From assembly GCA_943330235.2 (NCBI GenBank), contig CALQGY020000012.1, positions 1 to 53,357 on the forward strand: 53,357 nucleotides of DNA, in the 5' to 3' direction. The notes under the pieces were generated by a model. It did no database searches, was not told the origin of the DNA, and worked only from the letters and a program-made list of their open reading frames with translations. Shown here one piece after another: positions 1 through 6,859 of this stretch. The DNA is from Candidatus Kuenenia stuttgartensis. GTDB taxonomy: Bacteria; Gemmatimonadota; Gemmatimonadetes; Gemmatimonadales; Gemmatimonadaceae. The translations under genes and the position numbers were made by a program. Position 1 is the stretch's first letter. Each line of letters opens with the position of its first letter.

Positions 1-27
1 AAGGAAGCTGAAGTAATGGAGGTTTGA
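1..27 (+). CDS. frr: Ribosome recycling factor, C-terminal fragment (partial)
   Basis: The first 27 bases read KEAEVMEV and then TGA, in frame. This matches the lysine/glutamate-rich helix that ends ribosome recycling factors, and frr commonly sits just before uppS and cdsA. The rest of the gene lies outside the window. Only eight residues are visible, so the call leans on gene order. The stop is 24 bases before the uppS start, suggesting one operon. Confidence 0.55.
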   Translation, partial: KEAEVMEV

Positions 28-51
28 GTCCGGTCACCGGGCCCATTCCCC

Positions 52-825
52 ATGCTGCCATTCGCTCCTCGCCCTGCGGCGGACGCTGAGTCCGAGTTGC
101 TTGCGCGCTTGCGCGTGCATGGGGCTGTGCCTCGGCACGTCGCCATTATTATGGACGGGAACGGACGATGGGCGCGTGAACGGCATATGCCGCGCCCATT
201 CGGGCATCGCTCGGGGATGAAGGCGGTTCGGTCCGTCGTTGAAGGTTGTCTCGAGGCCGGCGTTGAGTGGTTATCGCTGTTTGCGTTCTCGCAGGAGAAT
301 TGGCAGCGGCCGGAAACCGAGGTTGCGGCGCTCATGTCGCTGCTCGAGGAATACATCGCGCGCGAGGCCGAGGAGCTGCGTAAGCAGGGCGTGCGTGTGC
401 GCGTGTTCGGCGATCTTGAACGCCTGAGCCCTCCGGCCGCACGGGCCGTTGAGCGCGTCATGGAGCTGACCGAGAGCGGTGAGAAGCTCGGGCTGAATCT
501 CTTTATCTCGTACGGCGGTCGCGCGGAGCTCGTACGCGCGGCGCGTTTGCTCGCTCGTGATGTGCAGGCGGGACTCCTGACGCCCGAGGCCATCAACGAG
601 GACGAGATTCGCTCGCGCTTGTACACTGCCGGATGCCCCGACCCGGATCTGTTGATCCGCACGTCCGGCGAGCAGCGGCTTTCGAATTTCCTCCTGTGGC
701 AGATCGCTTATGCGGAGTTGTACATCTCAAGCGTCCTCTGGCCCGACTTCGGGCGAGCGGCCTTGTACGACGCGATTCTTGATTTTCAGCGCCGCGACCG
801 GCGCTTCGGCCGCGTTTCCGTCTGA
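52..825 (+). CDS. uppS: Isoprenyl transferase (undecaprenyl diphosphate synthase)
   Basis: Cis-prenyltransferase that extends farnesyl diphosphate with isopentenyl diphosphate to make the C55 lipid carrier for cell-wall building blocks. The family signature MDGNGRWA is at residues 34-41, with the catalytic Asp at 35, followed by GHRSG. The SFAFSQENWQRP-type block (here LFAFSQENWQRP) and the C-terminal RTSGEQRLSNFLLWQ block near residue 203 are intact. At 257 residues it is normal length. It starts 24 bases after frr and is followed 33 bases later by cdsA, the usual frr-uppS-cdsA-dxr-rseP order. No clear Shine-Dalgarno precedes the ATG, so the exact start is less sure than the identity. Confidence 0.96.
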   Translation: MLPFAPRPAADAESELLARLRVHGAVPRHVAIIMDGNGRWARERHMPRPFGHRSGMKAVRSVVEGCLEAGVEWLSLFAFSQENWQRPETEVAALMSLLEEYIAREAEELRKQGVRVRVFGDLERLSPPAARAVERVMELTESGEKLGLNLFISYGGRAELVRAARLLARDVQAGLLTPEAINEDEIRSRLYTAGCPDPDLLIRTSGEQRLSNFLLWQIAYAELYISSVLWPDFGRAALYDAILDFQRRDRRFGRVSV

Positions 826-858
826 TCGGCCTCGTCCGATTGCACACGTGAGTCGTCG

Positions 859-1719
859 ATGAACGAATTCGGACGACGTGTGATCGTGTCGCTCATCGGC
901 GCGCCACTGGTGGTGGGGATCATCTGGTTCGGCGGTGCCGCGCTGGCCACCCTTGCCGGCGCGCTGTCGGCCGTGGCGGCATGGGAGTTCTTTCGCCTGG
1001 CGCGTGAAGGCGGGAGTAGGCCGTTCAGCGTGCTGGGGGTGATCAGTGCTGCGTGCGTGCCGCTGCTCGTGCACGCCCAGTATCTCGGCCTCATTCAGGT
1101 ACCCACCTCGGCGCCTGTTCTCGCGCTGCTCTTTTTGATCGCTCTCGCCATTTGGCGGCGCGGCGTGGACGGCAAGCCGCTGACGGCGGTCGCTACGACG
1201 GCGCTGGGCATTCTGTACACCGGCGGCACCCTGTCCTACGTCTACGCGCTACGCTATTTCGGCTACGCCGTCGGCGATGTTGCGGGCGCGCTGGTCGTGG
1301 TGTTGCCGGTGATTCTCACGTGGTCCAGTGACGTTGGCGCGTACTTCGCCGGTCGCGCCATCGGCGGGCGGAAGCTCATCCCGTCCGTCTCGCCAGGGAA
1401 AACGATCGCTGGGGCGGTTGGCGGATTGGTGCTGACGGTGCTCGTGTGCGAGGCCTACGTGTCGCTGCTCCTCCGTCCTCGCGCGCAACTCGCGTTCAGC
1501 CCCGGGGGGCTGATTCTGTTCGCCGTCTGTATCAGCGTCGTGGCGCAGATTGGCGATTTGGCGGAGTCGTTGTTCAAGCGCGAGGCCGGTGTGAAAGACA
1601 GTGGATCGATCTTCCCGGGCCACGGTGGCGCGCTCGACCGACTGGATTCGCTGTTCTTTGTGCTGCCGGTCGCATACGTGCTGTTCGGATGGCTGCTGAT
1701 CCCGGCGCCTTCCGCCTGA
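859..1719 (+). CDS. cdsA: Phosphatidate cytidylyltransferase (CDP-diglyceride synthase)
   Basis: Integral membrane enzyme that makes CDP-diacylglycerol from phosphatidic acid and CTP, the precursor of phosphatidylethanolamine and phosphatidylglycerol. The protein is 286 residues with about eight hydrophobic segments. The C-terminal family signature is present near residues 252-267 (PGHGGALDRLDSLFF), as is the PGKTIAGAVGG block near residue 178. It lies between uppS and dxr on the same strand with 24-33 base gaps. Its product feeds PssA and Psd, which are encoded about 40 kb away in this same window. Confidence 0.95.
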   Translation: MNEFGRRVIVSLIGAPLVVGIIWFGGAALATLAGALSAVAAWEFFRLAREGGSRPFSVLGVISAACVPLLVHAQYLGLIQVPTSAPVLALLFLIALAIWRRGVDGKPLTAVATTALGILYTGGTLSYVYALRYFGYAVGDVAGALVVVLPVILTWSSDVGAYFAGRAIGGRKLIPSVSPGKTIAGAVGGLVLTVLVCEAYVSLLLRPRAQLAFSPGGLILFAVCISVVAQIGDLAESLFKREAGVKDSGSIFPGHGGALDRLDSLFFVLPVAYVLFGWLLIPAPSA

Positions 1720-1743
1720 CGATCCCGAATCGCTGAACCCGCC

Positions 1744-2901
1744 ATGGCCATTGGTGTCGCAATCCTCGGCTCGACCGGCTCTATCGGCACGAGCGCGCTA
1801 CGGGTGCTCGAGCGGCAGTCGTCTCGGTTTATCCCCGTTGCGCTGACGGCACACCGCAATGCGGAGGCGCTCGCCGTGCAGGTCGCGCGGTGGCAGCCAG
1901 CGTTCGTTGGGCTCGTGCACGGCGACGTGGGCGAGACGTCGGTTGACCGTGCGGGGTGGCAGAGCGGGGCCGATTGTTTGGTCCACGCGGCGACGCACGC
2001 GGCGGCTGACATCGTGATCAATGCCGTGGTTGGCGCCGCGGGTTTGCCCGCGACCTTGGCGGCGTTGCAGGCCGGCAAGCGCGTCGCGCTGGCCAACAAG
2101 GAGACGTTGGTCGTTGCCGGGGAGATCGTCACCGCCACCGCACGTGAATTCGGCGGCACGCTCGTCCCCGTCGATAGTGAACATTCCGCGATTCTGCAGT
2201 GTCTCGCGGGCCGAGCGCCGCATGAAGTGCGTCGACTGGTGTTGACCGCATCCGGTGGTCCGTTTCGCACGTGGACGGCCGATCGAATTGCCGGGGCGAC
2301 GGTGCAGGATGCCTTGAATCATCCCACTTGGCAGATGGGCAGCAAGATCACCATCGACAGCGCCACGCTGGCGAATAAGGCGCTTGAGGTGATTGAGGCC
2401 CATCATCTGTTCGGCGTGCCGTATGATCGGATTGATGTCGTGGTGCATCCGCAAAGCATCATCCATTCGTTTGTCGAGTTCGTGGATGGGAGCGTGCTTG
2501 CCCAGATGGGCGTGCCCTCGATGGAGCTACCGATCTTGTTCGCGCTGACGTGGCCGGACCGTGTGCCCGATAGCGGGGTTCCAGTGTTCGATCCCGTCGC
2601 GCTTGGCAATCTCACGTTCGAGTCGGTGCGTACGGAGGATTTCCCGATGCTGCGTCTTGGCATCGACGCGGGTCGCGCGGGCGGTGCATCGCCCGCGATT
2701 TTCAACGCGGCCAACGAGGCCGCCGTGGCGCTGTTTCTGGCCGGTCGTATTCGCTTTGGCGATATCGCGACGTTGGTTCGTGGCGCGCTGACGTCGTACG
2801 GCACGTTGCCGGCCGATTCGCTCGCCGCGTTGTGGCACGCCGACGCGACGGCGCGTCGTTATGTGGACGCGCAAGCGGCCACACCTTCTGCACGCTCCTG
2901 A
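1744..2901 (+). CDS. dxr: 1-deoxy-D-xylulose 5-phosphate reductoisomerase
   Basis: NADPH-dependent second enzyme of the MEP pathway, converting DXP to 2-C-methyl-D-erythritol 4-phosphate. It supplies the isoprenoid units used by UppS two genes upstream. The nucleotide-binding loop GSTGSIG is at residues 9-15. ANKETLVVAGE and the metal-binding DSEHSAI (about residues 142-149) are intact, as are SGGPFR and the TIDSATLANKALEVIEAHHLF block. Length 385 is typical. The gene is followed 25 bases later by rseP. Confidence 0.97.
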   Translation: MAIGVAILGSTGSIGTSALRVLERQSSRFIPVALTAHRNAEALAVQVARWQPAFVGLVHGDVGETSVDRAGWQSGADCLVHAATHAAADIVINAVVGAAGLPATLAALQAGKRVALANKETLVVAGEIVTATAREFGGTLVPVDSEHSAILQCLAGRAPHEVRRLVLTASGGPFRTWTADRIAGATVQDALNHPTWQMGSKITIDSATLANKALEVIEAHHLFGVPYDRIDVVVHPQSIIHSFVEFVDGSVLAQMGVPSMELPILFALTWPDRVPDSGVPVFDPVALGNLTFESVRTEDFPMLRLGIDAGRAGGASPAIFNAANEAAVALFLAGRIRFGDIATLVRGALTSYGTLPADSLAALWHADATARRYVDAQAATPSARS

Positions 2902-2926
2902 GCCGTCGTCGACCCCTTCAAACGCC

Positions 2927-4111
2927 ATGCTGTCTACTTTCGCACCCTACATCGCGCCGCTGCTCGTGTTCGGGCTCGTGGTGTTTGTTCATGAGCTCGG
3001 GCATTTCCTCGCGGCGAAGCTCGCGGGGGTCTACGCCCCAGTGTTCTCCCTCGGCTGGGGGCGTCGTCTGTTCGGATGGCGGCGTGGTGAGACGGATTAT
3101 CGCGTTTCGCTGATTCCGCTGGGCGGGTACGTGCGGATGGCCACGCGCGAGGATGACTCGATGGCCGGGATCGAAGGTGGTGCTGATCGCGGCACGCTTG
3201 AACCCGCCGTCGATTCAACCGCGTCCCCATCAGCCCTGTGGGATGCCAATGCAATGGCGCCCTTTGGTCCGAAGGCGGTACCCGAGCATCGGTGGATTGA
3301 GAACAAGTCCGTCGCCGCGCGGGTGTTCATCCTGTCGGCCGGCGTCATCATGAACATTCTGCTGACGCTGCTCGTGTCGAGCGGAATCTTCTACGCCTAC
3401 GGTGATGCCTATCGCCCGGCGGTGATCGATTCCGTCGTCGTCGGTGCGCCGGCGGCGGCCGCCGGCTTGGCATCGGGTGATCGGATTGTCGCGATTGATG
3501 GCAAGAACGTGCGGTCGTGGGAAGACGTGATTGGTCGGATCTCGCCGGTCACCGTAGGGAGCGTCGCCATGCAAGTGGAGCGCGCCGGTCAGCGACTCTC
3601 CGTGCAGATCACTCCGACGCCCACGGACGTTGAAGACCCAGCCACGGGGGCGACGCGCCGTGTGGGTCGCATCGGGATTCAGGTCCGTGATTCGGTGGCG
3701 CGTGAGCGCATAGGGATGACGCGCGCCGTGGTACTTGGCGCGACCGTGACGTGGGGGATGGCGACAAGCGTGGGCGGGGTCCTGAAGGGGCTGGTCTCTG
3801 GGCAGGTCTCGGCGAAAAACCTGGGCGGCCCGATTCAGATTGCGAAAACATCCGTACAGGCCGCGCGTCGCGGGGCCGAGACGCTCTGGTCGCTGATCGC
3901 ATTTCTCAGCCTGAACATCGCGATTCTGAATTTGGTGCCCATCCCGGTGTTGGACGGAGGGCAGATTCTGCTCGTGCTCGCGGAAGCGGCCATGGGCAAG
4001 TCCTTCAGCGGACGCGTCCGGGAAGGCTTCGCTCGTGTCGGTGTGCTCTTCGTGCTGGCGTTGATTCTGCTCGTGACCTACAACGATCTCTTCTCCTCGG
4101 CTGCGCGCTGA
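2927..4111 (+). CDS. rseP: RIP-family zinc metalloprotease RseP (site-2 protease)
   Basis: Intramembrane metalloprotease that cuts anti-sigma factors and remnant signal peptides within the membrane. The zinc motif HELGH is at residues 22-26 in the first transmembrane segment, and the second metal-site motif VLDGGQ is near residue 341. A PDZ domain lies between them (around PAAAAGLASGDRIVAIDG). I start at ATG 2927, which puts HELGH at the expected depth; an upstream in-frame start would overlap dxr and add a non-membrane leader. Length is 394 residues. A loop of about 50 residues rich in Asp, Ala and Pro separates the first membrane segment from the second. Confidence 0.93.
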   Translation: MLSTFAPYIAPLLVFGLVVFVHELGHFLAAKLAGVYAPVFSLGWGRRLFGWRRGETDYRVSLIPLGGYVRMATREDDSMAGIEGGADRGTLEPAVDSTASPSALWDANAMAPFGPKAVPEHRWIENKSVAARVFILSAGVIMNILLTLLVSSGIFYAYGDAYRPAVIDSVVVGAPAAAAGLASGDRIVAIDGKNVRSWEDVIGRISPVTVGSVAMQVERAGQRLSVQITPTPTDVEDPATGATRRVGRIGIQVRDSVARERIGMTRAVVLGATVTWGMATSVGGVLKGLVSGQVSAKNLGGPIQIAKTSVQAARRGAETLWSLIAFLSLNIAILNLVPIPVLDGGQILLVLAEAAMGKSFSGRVREGFARVGVLFVLALILLVTYNDLFSSAAR

Positions 4112-4149
4112 CCATTGTGCGACCGACCACTTCGGGGGCGGGCTTCCGG

Positions 4150-4638
4150 ATGGTTGACGTGAGGCAGCGACGACGGTTGCTACAGGCGGCGGCGATGCTG
4201 GTGCTCGGTGGCACCACCGCTTGTCAGGCGCTTCCCATGCTTCGGGGACGTCCCGCTGCGTCCGCCCCTGCGGTCGCGACGTCCGTTCCGCCGCTTGCAC
4301 GAATTCCGCGTAACGCATCACGCTTCGAGATTGAGGCGATTGACGACAGCACGGCGCGCTTCAAGCCGCGCGAGGCGTCATGGGTGCGCGAAGGGATGAC
4401 GGCGTACGTGGTGGACCCACTGCATCGTGATGCGCTGGTGGCGCGCTTGCGCGTCGTGTCGGTCTGGAATGACATGGCCGTCGCCGTCGTCACCTCGCAG
4501 GTGACGCGCGTGACCACGGATCACGTGGTGCTTATGGTTCCAGCCCCCGCCCCGTGGTGGCACGCCCATCCATTTTGGACCGGCTCAATGGCGGGCGGTC
4601 TCCTCGGCCTGCTCCTCGGGATTGCGGCCACCTCGTAG
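4150..4638 (+). CDS. Hypothetical lipoprotein-like protein with C-terminal glycine zipper
   Basis: Not recognised by family. The predicted 162-residue protein opens with several arginines and a hydrophobic stretch ending in GGTTAC, which could be a weak lipobox (Thr rather than Leu/Val at -3). A middle section of about 90 residues is probably beta-rich, and the C-terminus is a hydrophobic Gly/Leu segment (MAGGLLGLLLGIAATS). It reads on from rseP and converges on the kinase gene. GTG 4117 is a longer in-frame start six bases after the rseP stop; ATG 4150 gives a cleaner signal sequence. It may be an envelope protein, but no function is shown. Confidence 0.6.
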   Translation: MVDVRQRRRLLQAAAMLVLGGTTACQALPMLRGRPAASAPAVATSVPPLARIPRNASRFEIEAIDDSTARFKPREASWVREGMTAYVVDPLHRDALVARLRVVSVWNDMAVAVVTSQVTRVTTDHVVLMVPAPAPWWHAHPFWTGSMAGGLLGLLLGIAATS

Positions 4639-4658
4639 CGAGGCCGCTGGACCTCGCT
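4637..4658. terminator. Candidate bidirectional terminator between convergent genes
   Basis: Inverted repeat AGCGAGG / CCTCGCT with an 8-base loop lies exactly between the stop of the lipoprotein-like gene and the stop of the kinase gene. It has no U-tract on either side, so it may only be a weak or Rho-assisted stop. Confidence 0.35.
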
Positions 4659-4661
4659 CCA

Positions 4662-6398
4662 TCAGGTGCACGTCATTTTGATGCTCCGCGACACGATCTT
4701 CGTGGCATCGCGTCTGGATAACTCGAGGATGTCGCCCTGATACGGGAAACACCCCGGGGCGGATGCCTTGATCTCGTATTTGCCGACGGGCACGAGCAGC
4801 ATCTTGCCTGCGCTCAGGTCGATGCGCTCGATGGACGTACCGCCGTCCAATGATTCAAAACGCACGCGCGCATCAGCCGGCACGATCGTGAGGCGAACGC
4901 TCGCGCAGAATCTGACCGAGAGATTCACCGAGCGACGCTCGCCCACGGCAAGGCGGACCACGGAATCCCGTTGCGCGGAGGCGCAGTTCACCGGTGCGTC
5001 CGCAATGACGGCGCGCACTGAGAGCAGGGCCGCGCTTGGTCGTTCGATCTCAGCGGACCCGCGTCCCACGAGCGAGTCGTCCACATAAAGGTTTGCGGAA
5101 TCATCCGCGGTAATGGTGAGACGGGAACGCACGGCGGCCGTGGCTTGTCGGCGGACGAGGTCGATGGGCCGCTTGTCTGCGGCGCTCTGTGGCACCGCTA
5201 CGGGGATTGTCGGGGTGGCGAGGGCGCTCGAGTCGCCGGGCGCGGGCAGTGCCTCTCCGGCGCCTCTCGGACCCGTGGCGACGCCAGCATTCAGGCCGTC
5301 GGTTGGTGCACCCAAGCCGACGGCCGAGCGGAGGGCCGGCCACTGGGCAAGCGCCCACGCGGAGAGGGCGATCACGCCAACGAGGAGCGTCGGACTGAGC
5401 CACCGGGGGATGCGGCGCGTGGAGCCTGCGTCGTGCAACGTCTCCGCCTTTGGTGTGGTCAACACGGGCGGGAAGGCCGCGACCGTATCCGAGGTGGAGC
5501 CGCCACTGGTGCCGCCAGGAGTGCCGATACTTGTGTCGGAAGACGGTGAGCGCACACGACGCTGCGCGAGCGGGGCCGTCGGTAACGCGGCGAACGCGTC
5601 CGCAAGCTCGACCGCATTGGCGAAGCGATCTGCGGGCGCCTTGCTCAGCAATCGCGCGATGATGCGGTCGAATGCGGTGGTGAGCTCGGGCACCAGGTCG
5701 CGCACGGAGGGAGCCGGTGCCTCGACATGCATGCGCGCGACGGCATACCAGTCATCCCCTTCGAAGGGGAGTCGGCCGGTCGCGGAACGGAACAGGGTGA
5801 CGCCGAGGGCATAAAGATCGCTCCGTCCGTCGACCTCAAGTCCGCGCGCCTGTTCCGGGCTGAAGTAATGGGGCGTGCCCATAACGGCATTGCCGACGCT
5901 GGTGGCCGCGCCGTTCTCGAGCGCCCGCGCGAGTCCGAAGTCGGCGACGATGGCCTCGCCACGCGTGCCGATGAGGATGTTGTCTGGTTTGATGTCACGG
6001 TGGACGATGCCACCCGCGTGGGCGACGGCGAGCGCGGCGGCGACTTCAAGGCCAATGAGGACCACATCGGCTTCGGGGATGCGGGGGAGGACCTCGAGGC
6101 GTCTGGCGAGCGAGAGGGGGAGGAGGTCCATGGCGACGAAGGAGGTGCCTTCGAACTGCCCCACATCGCGCACGTTGACAATGTTGGGGTGACGGAGCCT
6201 CGCCGCCGTGGCCGCCTCACGGCGGAAGCGCGCCTCCGCCTCGGGGTGACCAGAGAACTCCGGGCGGAGAATCTTGAGCGCGACCGGAATCTCCAAATCC
6301 CGGTCGATCGCCTCGTAGACCCAGGCAAACGCGCCACCGCCGAGGAACCGGATGACCCGATATTTGCCAATTTCTCTGTTTAGGTAGCGACTTGGCAC
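4662..6398 (-). CDS. Membrane-anchored Ser/Thr protein kinase with PEGA-like C-terminus
   Basis: Hanks-type kinase. From GTG 6398 the Gly-rich loop is at about 18-26 (FLGGGAFAW), the ATP-site Lys at 42, HRDIKPDN at 133-140, DFG at 153-155 and GTPHYFSPEQ at 174-183, so the domain looks active. A Ser/Thr/Pro-rich linker leads to one transmembrane helix (about 334-353), then a Pro/Ala-rich stretch and two beta-rich units resembling PEGA domains (LYVDDSLVGRG; VPVGKYEIKASAPGCFPY) outside the membrane. The GTG is chosen because AAAGGA lies seven bases before it; longer in-frame starts at 6488-6563 would run into the divergent rpsO promoter or gene. Its substrate and ligand cannot be told from sequence. 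Confidence 0.9.
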   Translation of the reverse strand: MPSRYLNREIGKYRVIRFLGGGAFAWVYEAIDRDLEIPVALKILRPEFSGHPEAEARFRREAATAARLRHPNIVNVRDVGQFEGTSFVAMDLLPLSLARRLEVLPRIPEADVVLIGLEVAAALAVAHAGGIVHRDIKPDNILIGTRGEAIVADFGLARALENGAATSVGNAVMGTPHYFSPEQARGLEVDGRSDLYALGVTLFRSATGRLPFEGDDWYAVARMHVEAPAPSVRDLVPELTTAFDRIIARLLSKAPADRFANAVELADAFAALPTAPLAQRRVRSPSSDTSIGTPGGTSGGSTSDTVAAFPPVLTTPKAETLHDAGSTRRIPRWLSPTLLVGVIALSAWALAQWPALRSAVGLGAPTDGLNAGVATGPRGAGEALPAPGDSSALATPTIPVAVPQSAADKRPIDLVRRQATAAVRSRLTITADDSANLYVDDSLVGRGSAEIERPSAALLSVRAVIADAPVNCASAQRDSVVRLAVGERRSVNLSVRFCASVRLTIVPADARVRFESLDGGTSIERIDLSAGKMLLVPVGKYEIKASAPGCFPYQGDILELSRRDATKIVSRSIKMTCT

Positions 6399-6408
6399 GT
6401 TACGGTCC

Positions 6409-6437
6409 TTTACAGACGGTTCGACACGGAGTAAACT
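6409..6437 (+). promoter_or_regulatory. Candidate sigma-70-type promoter for rpsO
   Basis: TTTACA at 6409-6414 and TAAACT at 6432-6437 are separated by exactly 17 bases. Transcription would begin near 6444, giving an rpsO leader of about 75 nt. The -35 box overlaps, on the other strand, the Shine-Dalgarno of the divergent kinase (complement of 6406-6411). Confidence 0.55.
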
Positions 6438-6469
6438 CCCCTGCTTCACACCAATTGCGCGCAGAATAG

Positions 6470-6504
6470 CGGCGCAGATACGCACCATGCGCATTGCTGC
6501 GCCG
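6470..6504 (+). promoter_or_regulatory. Leader hairpin upstream of rpsO (possible S15-binding element)
   Basis: An 8-bp perfect stem (6470-6477 with 6497-6504) encloses a second 4-bp stem CGCA/TGCG with a CCA loop. It ends 14 bases before the rpsO ATG. In several bacteria S15 represses its own mRNA by binding structured leaders, and these structures differ between phyla. Position and shape suggest such a role here, without proof. Confidence 0.35.
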
Positions 6505-6518
6505 AGAAACTTACGACG

Positions 6519-6779
6519 ATGGCGTTCGATAAGGCATCCACGATCGATCAGTACCGGGCCCACGAAGGGGACACCGGTTCAACCCGCGTACAGATTGCCA
6601 TCCTCACGGATCGCATCAAGTACCTGACGGGTCACTTTCGTACGCATGACAAAGACTATCATGGTAAGCGTGGGCTCGATATCATGATTGGCCGGCGTAA
6701 GCGCCTGCTCAAGTATCTCAAGCGTACGGACGTTCAGCAATTTCGTACGCTCGTAAAGGAACTTGGTCTCCGATACTAA
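6519..6779 (+). CDS. rpsO: 30S ribosomal protein S15
   Basis: Primary 16S rRNA-binding protein that organises the platform of the small subunit. The 86-residue protein carries the family blocks GDTGSTRVQIAILTDRI and HGKRGLDIMIGRRKRLLKYL. Length is two or three residues below the common 88-89. Its promoter candidate and hairpin leader are described separately. The gene is followed 80 bases later by pnp, the classic rpsO-pnp pair. Confidence 0.97.
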   Translation: MAFDKASTIDQYRAHEGDTGSTRVQIAILTDRIKYLTGHFRTHDKDYHGKRGLDIMIGRRKRLLKYLKRTDVQQFRTLVKELGLRY

Positions 6780-6799
6780 GTCGGACCACGCCATCACGT

Positions 6800-6828
6800 C
6801 GCGCGGGGGCAGCAATGCCTCCCGCGCG
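6800..6828 (+). promoter_or_regulatory. Intergenic hairpin between rpsO and pnp
   Basis: A 10-bp GC stem (6800-6809 with 6819-6828, one G-U pair) and a 9-base loop lie between the two genes. In E. coli the same interval holds a partial terminator and an RNase III site through which PNPase controls its own mRNA. The short run ATTT after the stem would make a leaky terminator at most. Confidence 0.45.
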
Positions 6829-6859
6829 ATTTGCGTTCTCAACAGGTAATTAAAAGCAG

